Shown: positions 17,519 to 26,374, counted from the stretch's first letter. The stretch: DNA of 64,000 bases from Nocardioides flavus (ex Wang et al. 2016) (GCF_014653115.1 NZ_BNAD01000003.1:62001-126000), one strand, 5' to 3'. Notes: generated from the letters alone by a model not told the origin. A program made the numbers and translations.

Positions 17519-18373
17519 CTACTTCTTCGCGCGAGCGGGCTTCTTCGCCACCTTCTTCTTGGGGCGGGAGGCCCGCTCGACGAGGTTCGCGGCCACCTCG
17601 CGGTAGGCCGTGGCGCCCTTGTTGCTGCGGCTGGTCGCGAGGATCGAGCGCCCGGCGGCGGGCGCCTCGGCGAACTTGATCGTCTTGGGGATCGGCGGCT
17701 CGACGACCTCGAGGTCGTAGGTCTCGCTGATCGTCTCCAGCACGGTGCGCGCGTGGTTGGTCCGCCCGTCGTACAGCGTGGGCAGGACGCCCCACACCTC
17801 GAGGCCGCGATTGGTGAAGCGGCGCACGTCGTGGACGGTGTCGAGCAGCTGGCCGACACCGCGGTGCGACAGCGTCTCGCACTGCAGCGGCACCAGCACC
17901 CCGTCGGCAGCCGTGAGCGCGGCGACCGTCAGCACGCCCAGCGACGGCGGGCAGTCGAGCAGCACCCAGTCGTACGCGCCCTCCTCGGTGTCCGCGAGGT
18001 CCTCGGCGAGCTGCTCGAGCGCCCCCTTGATGACGTGCTCGCGCCCAGTGCGGGTCAGCAGGTCGGCCTCGGCGCGGGCGAGCTCGATCGTCGCCGGCAG
18101 CACGTCGACGCCGTCCTCGGTCTCGATGATCACCTCGGTCGCGTCGATGCCCTTGGTGAGCACGTGGTGGACCGAGATGTCGAGGTCCTCGGGGTCGATG
18201 CCCAGCGAGAAGGTCAGGCAGGCCTGCGGGTCGAGGTCGACCAGCAGGACGCGGTGACCGAGCTCGGCCAGCGCGGCCCCGATCGAGGCGACGGACGTGG
18301 TCTTGGCGACCCCGCCCTTCTGGTTGGCGACGGCCAGCGTGACGGGGGCCGCTCCCCGGCTCTTGGTGCTCAT
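17519..18373 (-). CDS. ParA/Soj family ATPase
   Basis: The 284-residue protein has the deviant Walker A loop KGGVAKTT (residues 20-27), the switch DLDPQACL and DWVLLDCPPSLG. The end is a lysine-rich tail (KKKVAKKPARAKK). ParA ATPases position DNA or protein cargo; this copy has no parB partner beside it, so it is the orphan type (Rv3213c-like), not the chromosome partition gene. The ATG at 18373 is used because the longer frame lacks similarity. The KKVAKK tail could bind DNA non-specifically. Confidence 0.9.
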   Translation of the reverse strand: MSTKSRGAAPVTLAVANQKGGVAKTTSVASIGAALAELGHRVLLVDLDPQACLTFSLGIDPEDLDISVHHVLTKGIDATEVIIETEDGVDVLPATIELARAEADLLTRTGREHVIKGALEQLAEDLADTEEGAYDWVLLDCPPSLGVLTVAALTAADGVLVPLQCETLSHRGVGQLLDTVHDVRRFTNRGLEVWGVLPTLYDGRTNHARTVLETISETYDLEVVEPPIPKTIKFAEAPAAGRSILATSRSNKGATAYREVAANLVERASRPKKKVAKKPARAKK

Positions 18374-18433
18374 TGCACGCCATTGTGCCGGACCGGGTCG
18401 CATCCCCGGGCGGCGTCCTGAAATGCTGGTGGC

Positions 18434-19186
18434 ATGAGCACTGCACTGATCACCGGCGCGACCGCCGGCATCGGCCACGAGTACGCCGTCCAGCTCGCCG
18501 CTCGCGGGGACGACCTCGTCCTCGTCGCGCGCGACGCAGCCCGCCTCGAGAGCGTGGCCGCGGACCTGCGGCGCGCCCACGGGGTCGACGTCGAGGTCCT
18601 GGTCGCCGACCTGACCGACCGTGCGCAGCTCGCCACGGTCGAGGCCCGGCTCGCGGACCGCGGGCGACCGGTCGACCTGCTGGTCAACAACGCCGGCTTC
18701 GGGCTCAAGCAGCGCTTCCTCGACAACTCCGCCGACGACGAGACCGCGATGCTGGAGGTGCTGGTGACCGCCGTGCTGCGGCTGAGCCACGCAGCCCTCG
18801 GTGCGATGGCCGAGCGCGGCCACGGCGGCATCATCAACGTCTCCAGCGTCGCGGCCTTCCTCCCCCGCGGCTCCTACTCGGCCGCCAAGGCGTGGGTCAA
18901 CAGCTTCAGCGAGTGGGCACACCTGGAGTACGGCCCGCGCGGCGTGAAGGTCATGGCGCTGTGCCCGGGCTTCACCAAGACCGAGTTCCACGAGCGGATG
19001 CAGGTCAAGCGGGGCGACGGCTTCATGTGGCTCGACGTCGACTTCCTCGTGCGCAGGTCGCTCGAGGACTTCGAGAAGGGCCGCGCGTTCTCCATCCCCG
19101 GCGCGCAGTACAAGGCGATCATCGCGCTCACCCGCGCCATCCCCAACCGCGCCCTGCGGCTCACGCAGTCCATCGGGCGTCGCTGA
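18434..19186 (+). CDS. Short-chain dehydrogenase/reductase (SDR)
   Basis: The 250-residue enzyme has the classical SDR motifs: TGATAGIG (residues 7-14), NNAG near 90, the serine in NVSSVAAF and YSAAK of the catalytic YxxxK. PCPG-like CPGFTKTEF follows. It should be an NAD(P)-dependent alcohol or ketone oxidoreductase of unknown substrate. Its stop is two bases before the start of the GNAT pseudogene, so the two were probably an operon. Confidence 0.9.
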   Translation: MSTALITGATAGIGHEYAVQLAARGDDLVLVARDAARLESVAADLRRAHGVDVEVLVADLTDRAQLATVEARLADRGRPVDLLVNNAGFGLKQRFLDNSADDETAMLEVLVTAVLRLSHAALGAMAERGHGGIINVSSVAAFLPRGSYSAAKAWVNSFSEWAHLEYGPRGVKVMALCPGFTKTEFHERMQVKRGDGFMWLDVDFLVRRSLEDFEKGRAFSIPGAQYKAIIALTRAIPNRALRLTQSIGRR

Positions 19187-19188
19187 CG

Positions 19189-19671
19189 ATGCGGGTCGCC
19201 ACCGCCCGCGTCGAGGACGCCGAGGCGCTGACCGACCTCCACCTCGACGTGTGGGACGAGGCGTACGGCTCGCTCGTCGACCCCGCGATCCTCCGTGAGC
19301 GGCGCGAGCGTCGCACGGAGCGGGTGGCGAGCTGGCGCACGATCATCGGCGCCGGCTCCAGCGCGAACCTGCTGGCCTGGGACGGCGACCGGCTCGTCGG
19401 GTTCTCCAGCACCGGCAACGGCCGCGACCCCGGTGAGGGCCTGCCCCCGCTCGAGCTGATGGCGCTCTAGGTGCGGGCGTCGTCGTACGGCACGGGCGTG
19501 GGCTTCACGCTCCTGACCGAGGCGATCGGAGCTGCCGACGCCTACCTCTGGGTCCTCGACGGCAACGAGCGCGCCATCTCCTTCTACGAGCGGCAGGGCT
19601 TCGCCCTCGACGGGGCGACCAAGCCCGAGGACGTCGGGCTCGAGCGGCGGATGGTGCGGCGGGCGGACTGA
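19189..19671 (+). pseudogene. GNAT acetyltransferase with in-frame amber stop
   Basis: One continuous frame encodes a GNAT N-acetyltransferase of about 160 residues, but a TAG at 19468-19470 splits it after ELMAL. The downstream half starts VRASSYGTGVGFTLLTEAIG and ends with the typical WVLDGNERAISFYERQGF. In intact relatives the stop position is usually the Tyr of an ALYVR motif, so one base change (TAC or TAT to TAG) explains it. Both halves keep good GNAT sequence, so the change is recent, or a sequencing error, or read through. The acetyl-CoA loop lies just after the stop, so the 93-residue product alone would be inactive. Confidence 0.85.
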
Positions 19672-19693
19672 GGGGCAGAGGACCCAGCACCAC

Positions 19694-19762
19694 GAAGGCA
19701 GTTCAGCGTCGTGAGCGCTGGCCTGAGCGTGAGCCCGGCCGCACGGGACGCGAACTGCCTTC
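19694..19762. repeat. Inverted repeat between convergent genes
   Basis: GAAGGCAGTTC (19694-19704) and GAACTGCCTTC (19752-19762) are perfect 11-bp inverted copies. The match extends inward to a GCGTC/GACGC pair with one bulged A, about 17 paired bases in all around 36-47 bases of spacer. It lies between the GNAT pseudogene and the kinase-like gene on the other strand, where a bidirectional terminator would be useful. The long spacer is also like a small mobile or REP-type element. Confidence 0.7.
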
Positions 19763-19816
19763 ATGATGCGAGTCGACCTCGCGGACGGACATCGTGGATC
19801 TCGCGCCCAGGCAGTC

Positions 19817-20359
19817 TCAGCGGTCGGCGGCGGGCTGCAGGGTCGCCAGCCACGCCTCCAGCTCGCGCGGCCGCCTGAACATCAGGACCTCCGGTCCCTC
19901 GGGAGAGGCGGCCCACGCCCGCATCCGGGCCCGCTTGCGGGCGAACGAGTGGAAGTGCCAGCGGATGATCGAGTCGCGCGCGACGACGCCACGCCAGGTC
20001 TCGACGTTGCCGTTGCACCGCGGCTCGCGCGTGACCGCGCCCGACACGGTGCGCCGCACCAGCCGGGCCAGCGACAACCAGCGCGGGTAGTCGAGCCCGA
20101 CGACGAGCTGCGCGCGCGGGAGCACCAGAACCAGCCACGCGCCGTACGACGAGTCGAGCAGCCACCGCTCCCCTGCCGTGATCTCGCCGATGATGCGGCG
20201 CTGCTCGTCCTCCTCGACCGGCACCCAGCCCGGCAACCACGTGAGCTCGTCGACCAGCGTGACGGGCAGACCCGTACGGGCCCCGATCGCGAGGGCCCCG
20301 GTGCTCTTGCCGCTCCCGGTCACGCCGTAGACGAGGACCCGGTCCGGGAGCTCAGCCAC
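19817..20359 (-). CDS. P-loop kinase-like protein (adenylate kinase / FlaR-like)
   Basis: The 180-residue protein has a Walker A motif GVTGSGKST (residues 12-20), then VDELTW, and a C-terminal Arg-rich lid (RTVSGAVTREPRCNG). It resembles small adenylate-kinase-like or topology-modulation proteins that phosphorylate small molecules. No catalytic assignment is possible. The GTG at 20359 lies eight bases inside the preceding PHP gene, so the two are translated together. Confidence 0.75.
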   Translation of the reverse strand: MAELPDRVLVYGVTGSGKSTGALAIGARTGLPVTLVDELTWLPGWVPVEEDEQRRIIGEITAGERWLLDSSYGAWLVLVLPRAQLVVGLDYPRWLSLARLVRRTVSGAVTREPRCNGNVETWRGVVARDSIIRWHFHSFARKRARMRAWAASPEGPEVLMFRRPRELEAWLATLQPAADR

Positions 20360-21197
20360 CCGGCGTCCTGCCCGCCAGTGACACCAGCCGCTCGTACTGC
20401 TCCGGCTCGGTCGTGTTCACCCCGAGGTCGTGGTCGACCTTGCCGAGGCCGTGGTGGTCGCTGCTGCCGGTGACGACGAGGTCGAGGTCGCGGGCGAGCG
20501 CGCGCAGCTCGGCGCGGTCGGCGGCGGAGTGGTCCTGGTGGTCGACCTCGATCCCGGCGAGGCCGAGGTCCTGGAGCCCGGCGAGGGCGTCGGCGTCGAG
20601 GACGCCCCGGCTACCGCGTCCCCACGGGTGCGCCAGCACCGCGACGCCGCCGGCTGCGACGACGAGCGGGACCATCTCCTCCAGCGCCGAGGCGTAGCGG
20701 TTGACGTAGCCCGGCTGCCCCGGGCTCAGCAGGGTCGCGAAGGCCTCCCCGCGGTCCGCGACGACGCCGCGGCGCACGAGGGCGTCCGCCACGTGCGGGC
20801 GACCCGCCGCCACCGACCCGCCGGACTCGCGGCGTACGTCGTCCTCGCTGATGTCGATGCCGTGCTCGCGCAGCGCCGCCACGATCGCAGGCGTACGCGC
20901 GGTGCGACCCGCCAGGATCCGGTCCAGCTCCGCGACCAGCGGCGGGTGTGCCGGGTCGGGGAGGTAGGCGAGCAGGTGGACGCCGCGGTGCCGGAAGCGC
21001 GTGCTGATCTCCAGCCCGGGGACGAGCGTGATGCCCACCTCATCGGCCACCTGCTGCGCCTCGGCCCACCCGGACATCGCGTCGTGGTCGGTCAGCGCGA
21101 CGACGTCGAGCCCGGCCCGGGCGGCCTCACGGACGAGGTCGCCGGGGGTGTCGGTTCCGTCGCTGGCCGAGGAGTGGGTGTGGAGGTCGATGCGCAC
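20352..21197 (-). CDS. PHP domain phosphoesterase
   Basis: The 281-residue protein has the four PHP metal motifs: HTHSSASDGT (6-15), TDHD (36-39), the central PGLE and ending SSDHHG (near 246-251). It is of the YciV/RNase AM-type, acting as 3',5'-nucleotide bisphosphate phosphatase or 5'-3' exoribonuclease on short RNA. The gene directly follows the histidine phosphatase gene, one base apart, and overlaps the kinase gene, making a three-gene phosphate-transfer operon. Confidence 0.9.
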   Translation of the reverse strand: MRIDLHTHSSASDGTDTPGDLVREAARAGLDVVALTDHDAMSGWAEAQQVADEVGITLVPGLEISTRFRHRGVHLLAYLPDPAHPPLVAELDRILAGRTARTPAIVAALREHGIDISEDDVRRESGGSVAAGRPHVADALVRRGVVADRGEAFATLLSPGQPGYVNRYASALEEMVPLVVAAGGVAVLAHPWGRGSRGVLDADALAGLQDLGLAGIEVDHQDHSAADRAELRALARDLDLVVTGSSDHHGLGKVDHDLGVNTTEPEQYERLVSLAGRTPGG

Positions 21198-21198
21198 G

Positions 21199-21768
21199 TC
21201 AGCTGTTCCACCGCAGCAGGGCGGGGTGCTCGCGCTCGAAGCCGAGCACCGAGACGGTCGAGGTGTCGAGGCGGAAGAACCGGCCCTCCGCGACGGACTG
21301 CTGCAGCCACCGCGCGGTCAGGACGCGCAGTGAGTGACCGTGCGCGAAGACGAGCGCCCGCTGGTGGCGGCGCGAGCGGGCAACGACGCGGTCGAGCCGG
21401 GCACCGACCTCCTCGGCCGTCTCGCCGCCGGGCGTCGGGTGGGTCCACACCGTCCACCCCGGGACGCTCTCGCGGATCTCGGCGGTCGTGACCCCCTCGT
21501 AGTCGCCGTAGCCCCACTCGACGAGGTCGTCGTCGACCTCCGCGTCCGCGAAGCCCGCCAGCTCGGCCGTACGCCGCGCGCGCAGGCGCGGGCTGGTCAG
21601 GACGAGGTCGAACTCCACCCCGCCCAGTCGCGGGGCGAGCTCGCGCGCCGCTGCCTCTCCCACGTCGGTGAGGGGCAGGTCGGTGGCCGAGGTGTGCTTG
21701 CCGTCACGACTCCACTCGGTCTCCCCGTGCCGGACCACCCACAGCTCAGGACCCGCGACCGATGACAT
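21199..21768 (-). CDS. Histidine phosphatase family protein (Rv3214/GpmB-like)
   Basis: The 189-residue enzyme has the catalytic RHGETEWS at residues 13-20 and the second histidine in VFAHGHSLRVL. Other typical features are TSPRLRARRTAEL and the middle Glu in EWGYGDYEG. I recognise close similarity to the M. tuberculosis Rv3214 product, an acid phosphatase rather than a glycolytic mutase. The ATG at 21768 (MSSVAG) is preferred over longer frames. It follows the ParA block as in mycobacteria. Confidence 0.9.
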   Translation of the reverse strand: MSSVAGPELWVVRHGETEWSRDGKHTSATDLPLTDVGEAAARELAPRLGGVEFDLVLTSPRLRARRTAELAGFADAEVDDDLVEWGYGDYEGVTTAEIRESVPGWTVWTHPTPGGETAEEVGARLDRVVARSRRHQRALVFAHGHSLRVLTARWLQQSVAEGRFFRLDTSTVSVLGFEREHPALLRWNS

Positions 21769-21814
21769 GCGGCGAGTCTGCCACGGCCCCTGGCCGTGGA
21801 TGGTCGGGCGGGAG

Positions 21815-22000
21815 TCAGACGCCGCCGCCGCCCGCCTTGCGCCGGTGCATCGGCTTGGCGACGTTCTTGTCGTTGACCTCCGAGCCGTGTGCCTTCTCGC
21901 GCGAGCCCGCACGGTCGTCCGGGTGGTCGTGACCCTTCTTGCGATCGAGGGCCTCCCGCATCTTCGCCTTGATGTCTGCGTTGGGGTCCTGATCAGCCAT
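21815..22000 (-). CDS. DUF5302 small basic protein
   Basis: The 61-residue hydrophilic protein begins MADQDPNADIKAKMREALDR and ends with HRRKAGGGGV; this is the DUF5302 family of actinobacteria, with no known function. An AGGAGG lies six bases before the ATG at 22000, so it is surely translated. The charged, probably disordered chain suggests nucleic-acid or ribosome association, but nothing proves it. Confidence 0.82.
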   Translation of the reverse strand: MADQDPNADIKAKMREALDRKKGHDHPDDRAGSREKAHGSEVNDKNVAKPMHRRKAGGGGV

Positions 22001-22072
22001 GAGGTCCTCCTGGGTCGACGACGGTCGGGTGGCCCACCCTGCCAAACGCGACCGGGCGCGGTCGAGGGGATA

Positions 22073-22885
22073 TCAGGGCCGGCGCAGCACGTCGACGCGT
22101 CCGCGCAGTCCGCCCGTCATGAGGTGGAGCCGCCAGCGGCAGTCGCCGAGCATCACCTCGTACGCCGCGTCGCCGAACTCGGCGCGGTAACGCTCCGGCT
22201 CGCGCGCCAGCCGCGCCAGGTGGAGCAGTGCGCGACCGCCTGCGCCTTCCTGCTCCTGCGACCACTCTCCCCACTCCGAGGCGAGGTCGACCGTGGCGAC
22301 CACCTCGAGCCCGGAGCTCGCGATCGCGTCGTCCAGCAGGCGACCGTCGGTCGACGACGGCACCACCCCCATCACCTCGAAGAGCCGGTCCGCCTCCTCG
22401 TGGGCGAGCAGGTCGGTCGCCACCGCCTGGTAGGCCACGACGTGGCCGCCACGACGCAGCACCCGGGCGAACTCGGCGTACGCGTCGTGGGGACGCTCGA
22501 CGTGGACCAACACGTCGCGGCACCAGACCAGGTCGAGCGAGGCATCGGGCACCGGCACGCGGGTGGCCGTGCCGCGCTCGAAGGCGAGGCGTGCCGCGAT
22601 GGCCGGCGCGAGGTCGCGCCGCGCCGTACGGGCCAGGTCGAGGTGGCGCTGGACCGGGTCGACGCCGAGCACGCGGAAGCCGAAGTGCGTCGCGATCCGG
22701 ACGGCGTACGCCCCCTCCCCGCACCCCACGTCGACCGCACGGCTGTCGGGAGGCAGGTCCAGCTCGCGCACCACCTGCAGCAGCACCGACGGGTCGCGCG
22801 GGGCGAGGCTCTCGTCGAGGCGCGCAGCGAAGGCGGCCTCGAGCCGCGGGTAGGTGTCGTAGAAGAAGTCCGGGTCCCAGGCCAC
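22073..22885 (-). CDS. SAM-dependent methyltransferase
   Basis: The protein of about 270 residues has a class I methyltransferase fold with motif I VDVGCGEGAYAVRIA (near 55), GVDPVQRHLDLA, and LDLVWCRDVLVHVERP with RVLRRGG further on. I chose the GTG at 22885 (VAWDPDFFYDTYP). An ATG at 22924, whose CCATGG is shared with the divergent sulfotransferase-like gene, would add 13 residues. No good ribosome binding site decides between them. The acceptor is unknown. Confidence 0.8.
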   Translation of the reverse strand: MAWDPDFFYDTYPRLEAAFAARLDESLAPRDPSVLLQVVRELDLPPDSRAVDVGCGEGAYAVRIATHFGFRVLGVDPVQRHLDLARTARRDLAPAIAARLAFERGTATRVPVPDASLDLVWCRDVLVHVERPHDAYAEFARVLRRGGHVVAYQAVATDLLAHEEADRLFEVMGVVPSSTDGRLLDDAIASSGLEVVATVDLASEWGEWSQEQEGAGGRALLHLARLAREPERYRAEFGDAAYEVMLGDCRWRLHLMTGGLRGRVDVLRRP

Positions 22886-22922
22886 GGAGCGAGTCTGCCG
22901 CCACCGGAGTAGGGTCCCCGCC

Positions 22923-24017
22923 ATGGCTCGCCGCGTGTTCCTCCACGTCGGCACCGCGAAGTCCGGCACGTCCTTCCTCCAGGACCTCTGGTGGCAGCAC
23001 CGCGACGAGCTGCGCGAGCGCGGCCTGCTGCTGCCGGGCGGCCGGCGTCGCGACCACTTCGCGGCGGCGGCGGTCGTCAAGGGCATGACCGCGGTCGTCG
23101 AGACGCTCCGCGAGCGCGAGCGTGACGCATGGAGCCGCCTCGTGGAGGACACCAGCGCGTGGCCCGGTGACGCGCTCATCACCAACGAGCACTTCTCCGA
23201 CTCCCCGCCCGACGCCGCGGCCGCCGCGCTGGCCGACCTGGCCGGCGCCGCCGACGAGGTGCACGTCGTGGTGACCGCCCGCGACCTGGGTCGGGTGCTC
23301 CCCTCGGCGTGGCAGCAGCGCGTCAAGATGGGCGCGCGCCAGCCCTACCGTCGATTCCTCGCCACGGTCCGGCGCGGCGAGGGCGACCAGAAGTTCTGGC
23401 GCTACCAGGACGTCGCGGCGGTCCTCGGACGATGGTCCGCCGGCCTCCCCGGCCCCCGCGCCCACCTCGTGGTCGTCCCTCCGTCCGGGGCGCCTCGCGA
23501 CGAGCTGTGGCTGCGCACGTCCGCGGTCCTCGGCCTCGACGTGACCGGCCTCGACACCGCGGCCCGCCGCCCCAACGACTCCCTCGGCCTCGTGGAGGCC
23601 GAGCTGCTGCGGCGCATCAACGAGCGCGTGCCGCGCCCCCGACGTACGCCGGCGCTGACCCGCCACGTGAAGGGGACCTTCGTGCCCGAGGCGCTGTCCG
23701 GCTCGGCGGACCGGGAGTCGTTCGTCCTCCCTGCGCGGCACCACGGCTGGGTGGGCGAGCGCTCCGAGGCGCTCGTCGCCGACCTGCGCGCCAGTGCGTA
23801 CGACGTGGTCGGCGACCTCGACGAGCTGCTGCCCGCCGCCCCCCGCTCCGGACGTACGCCGGACGACGCCACCGACGACGAGCTGCTCACGGCGGCGCGG
23901 GTGGTGATGACGCGGCTGGGCCTCACGGAGGCAGCGACCCTCGACGCCGCGCTCGCTGCGATCGGGGACGACCTGCTGGCCCGCTTCGGGGCTCAGCGCG
24001 GGACGAGCGCCCAGTAG
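22923..24017 (+). CDS. Sulfotransferase-like protein
   Basis: The 364-residue protein opens with RRVFLHVGTAKSGTSFLQ, matching the 5'-phosphosulfate loop of PAPS-dependent sulfotransferases, and continues with VVVTARDLGRVLPSAWQQ (3'-phosphate motif). It is a paralogue of the product of 28489-29559 (for example VFLHxGxxKxGTxxLQ in both). Such proteins are common in actinobacteria and may modify surface glycans or lipids. The ATG at 22923 overlaps the possible start of the divergent methyltransferase; the 3' end overlaps the MaoC gene by 25 bases tail to tail. Confidence 0.75.
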   Translation: MARRVFLHVGTAKSGTSFLQDLWWQHRDELRERGLLLPGGRRRDHFAAAAVVKGMTAVVETLRERERDAWSRLVEDTSAWPGDALITNEHFSDSPPDAAAAALADLAGAADEVHVVVTARDLGRVLPSAWQQRVKMGARQPYRRFLATVRRGEGDQKFWRYQDVAAVLGRWSAGLPGPRAHLVVVPPSGAPRDELWLRTSAVLGLDVTGLDTAARRPNDSLGLVEAELLRRINERVPRPRRTPALTRHVKGTFVPEALSGSADRESFVLPARHHGWVGERSEALVADLRASAYDVVGDLDELLPAAPRSGRTPDDATDDELLTAARVVMTRLGLTEAATLDAALAAIGDDLLARFGAQRGTSAQ

Positions 24018-25033
24018 TCCAGGTCGAGCAGCACCCCGTCGGCGTACTTCCCGTCCTCGCCGCGCAGGGTCGTCGACTCGTCGCGACCCCTGGTGGCGAC
24101 CAGCCTCAGGCGCAGCGCGCCGACACCCGGGGCGTCGAGCTCGGCGGTGTCGAGGACCTCCGACCACGCATGCACGGTGTCGCCGGCGAAGGCCGGGGCG
24201 ACGTGCGCACCGGCGTTGATCGCTGCGACGAGCTGGGCGTTGGCGAGGCCGTTGAAGGACAGCGCGCGCGCCAGGGAGATGACGTGGCCGCCGTAGACCA
24301 GTCGTCGGCCGTCGGGACGGGCGTCGGTGTTGAAGTGCACCTTGGCGGTGTTCTGCCACAGGCGCGTGGCCATCATGTGCTCCGCGTCGGTGAGGGTGAC
24401 GCCGTCGACGTGGTCGATGCGCTCCCCCACCTCGTAGTCGCCGAGGCGGTGGGGCTCCCCCGCCGCAGCCGTGTCGTACGCGGTGAAGTCGAGGCCGGCG
24501 GGCACCACGAGGTCGTCGGGGGCGACGGCGTCGGCCAGCGACGGCACCACCGTCTCCGGGGCGGGCGAGTCGGCCGAGCGCTTGTGGACCATCACCCAGC
24601 GCGCCCAGTCGATCGCGACCTCTTCGCGCTGGTTGGTGGCGGTCGAGCGCACCCAGACCACGCCGGTGCGGCCGTTGGAGTTCTCCTTGAGGCCGATGAC
24701 CTCCGAGCGGGTGCGCAGCGTGTCGCCGGGCACGACGGGTGAGCGGAACCGGCACTCGGCGTAGCCGAGGTTGGCCACCGCGTTGAGCGACACGTCCGGC
24801 ACGGTCTTGCCGAAGGCGACGTGGAACCCGATGAGCTCCTCGACCGGGTGCGGGCTCAGACCCACCGACGCGGCGAACTCCGCCGACGACGGGACCGCGA
24901 AGCGCGTCGGGTAGATCGCGCCGTAGAGGGCCCGGTCGCCCTCCGTGATCGTGCGCGGGGTGGCGTGCTCGATCACCTGCCCGACGGTGAAGTCCTCGAA
25001 GAAGTTGCCGGCGTTGGTCTTCGCGGCGCTCAT
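23993..25033 (-). CDS. MaoC-type double hot-dog dehydratase (mesaconyl-CoA hydratase-like)
   Basis: The 346-residue protein has two hot-dog domains: residues 1-150 with FFEDFTVGQVIEHATPRTIT, and about 190-320 with HVDGVTLTDAEHMMATRL and NTAKVHFN. This layout is that of MaoC-like hydratases such as mesaconyl/2-methylfumaryl-CoA hydratase. It overlaps the acyl-CoA dehydrogenase stop (ATGA), so the pair probably acts on one acyl-CoA substrate, dehydrogenation followed by hydration. The exact substrate remains open. Confidence 0.82.
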   Translation of the reverse strand: MSAAKTNAGNFFEDFTVGQVIEHATPRTITEGDRALYGAIYPTRFAVPSSAEFAASVGLSPHPVEELIGFHVAFGKTVPDVSLNAVANLGYAECRFRSPVVPGDTLRTRSEVIGLKENSNGRTGVVWVRSTATNQREEVAIDWARWVMVHKRSADSPAPETVVPSLADAVAPDDLVVPAGLDFTAYDTAAAGEPHRLGDYEVGERIDHVDGVTLTDAEHMMATRLWQNTAKVHFNTDARPDGRRLVYGGHVISLARALSFNGLANAQLVAAINAGAHVAPAFAGDTVHAWSEVLDTAELDAPGVGALRLRLVATRGRDESTTLRGEDGKYADGVLLDLDYWALVPR

Positions 25034-26226
25034 CGCAGCTGGTAGTCCTTGAGCAGGCTGCGGCCGATGATCATCTTCTGGATGTCGGAGGTGCCCTCTC
25101 CGATCAGCATGAACTTCACCTCACGCATGAGGCGCTCGATCTCGTACTCCTTGGAGTAGCCGTAGCCGCCGTGGATGCGGAAGGAGTCCTCGACGACCTC
25201 GTTGGCGTACTCGCTGGCCACCATCTTGGCCATGCCGGCCTCGACGTCCATGCGCTGGCCGGTGTCCTTGAGGCGAGCGGCCTTGACCATCATCGTGTGC
25301 GCCACCTCGACCTTGGTCGCCATCTCGGCGAGGCGGAACAGCACCGCCTGGTGCTCGGCGATGGCCTTGCCGAAGGTCTTGCGCTGCTGGGCGTAGGCGA
25401 TGCCGAGCTCGAACCCGCGCCAGGCCAGGCCGCACGCACGGGCGGCGACGTTGACGCGGCCGACCTCGACGCCGTCCATCATCTGGAAGAAGCCCTTGCC
25501 GGGCTCGCCACCGAGCACCTGGTCGGCGCCGATGCGGTGGTCCTCGAGGATGAGCTCGGTCGTCTCGACGCCCTTGTAGCCCATCTTGTCGATCTTGCCG
25601 GGCACGGTGACGCCCTGCGCGGTCTCGCCGAAGCCGGCCTCCTTCTCCACGAGGAAGGTCGTCATGTTCTTGTAGACCGAGTCGGCGCCCTCGTCGGTCT
25701 TGGTGAGCACCGCGACGAGCGTGGAGGTGGCGCCGTTGGTCAGCCACATCTTCTGCCCGGTGATGCTGTAGGACCCGTCGTCGGCGCGGGTGGCCTTGGT
25801 CGACACCGCGGACACGTCGGAGCCCAGCCCCGGCTCGGACATCGAGAAGGCGCCGCGCACCTCGCCGGTCGCCATCCGCGGGAGGTACTTCTCCTTCTGC
25901 TCCTGCGTGCCGTGCTGGACGAGCATGTAGGCGACGATGAAGTGCGTGTTGATCACGCCCGAGACGCTCATCCACCCGCGGGCGATCTCCTCGACCACCA
26001 GCGCGTAGGTCAGCAGCGACTCGCCGAGCCCGCCGAACTCCTCGGGGATCGTCAGGCCGAACACCCCGAGCTCCTTGAGCCCGTCGATGATCTCCTGCGG
26101 GTACTCGTCGTTGTGCTCGAGCTCCTGCGCCACCGGGATGATCTGCTCGTCCACGAACTGGCGCACGGCCTTGAGGATCTCGGTCTGGTCCTCGGAGAGG
26201 CCGTCGGTCTGGCAGAGGCGGGGCAT
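25030..26226 (-). CDS. Acyl-CoA dehydrogenase
   Basis: The 398-residue flavoprotein has the acyl-CoA dehydrogenase signatures GAFSMSEPGLGSDVSA and KMWLTNGA (FAD and substrate binding), QRKTFGKAI, and the C-terminal GEGTSDIQ whose Glu is at the catalytic base position. It oxidises an acyl-CoA at the alpha-beta bond and passes electrons to ETF. It heads an operon with the MaoC-like hydratase. An AGGAG sits nine bases before the ATG at 26226. Confidence 0.93.
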   Translation of the reverse strand: MPRLCQTDGLSEDQTEILKAVRQFVDEQIIPVAQELEHNDEYPQEIIDGLKELGVFGLTIPEEFGGLGESLLTYALVVEEIARGWMSVSGVINTHFIVAYMLVQHGTQEQKEKYLPRMATGEVRGAFSMSEPGLGSDVSAVSTKATRADDGSYSITGQKMWLTNGATSTLVAVLTKTDEGADSVYKNMTTFLVEKEAGFGETAQGVTVPGKIDKMGYKGVETTELILEDHRIGADQVLGGEPGKGFFQMMDGVEVGRVNVAARACGLAWRGFELGIAYAQQRKTFGKAIAEHQAVLFRLAEMATKVEVAHTMMVKAARLKDTGQRMDVEAGMAKMVASEYANEVVEDSFRIHGGYGYSKEYEIERLMREVKFMLIGEGTSDIQKMIIGRSLLKDYQLR

Positions 26227-26257
26227 GTCGTGGCTCCTGTGCGCTCGTGGGTGCGAC

Positions 26258-26269
26258 GACTCGGGAGTC
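26258..26269 (-). promoter_or_regulatory. Small palindrome upstream of the acyl-CoA dehydrogenase gene
   Basis: GACTC-GG-GAGTC lies 32-43 bases before the dehydrogenase start, next to an A/T-rich TAACTAGACT (minus strand) that could be a -10 region. A palindrome here could be an operator for a TetR-type fatty-acid regulator. The evidence is only the symmetry and position. Confidence 0.3.
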
Positions 26270-26374
26270 TAGTTACTGACCGTTCACCTGGGCAGGGGCG
26301 CGACCGGAGACTGATGTCACACGCGCGGCTCTCGCAGCCGGTGAGGAACGCGCCTGCGTGACAGACTGGAGTGC

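Noticed and set aside
17519..18373. Chromosome partition locus or replication origin near the parA gene
   Set aside because: No parB, parS-like palindromes, gidB or dnaA boxes lie nearby; the context is that of an orphan ParA.
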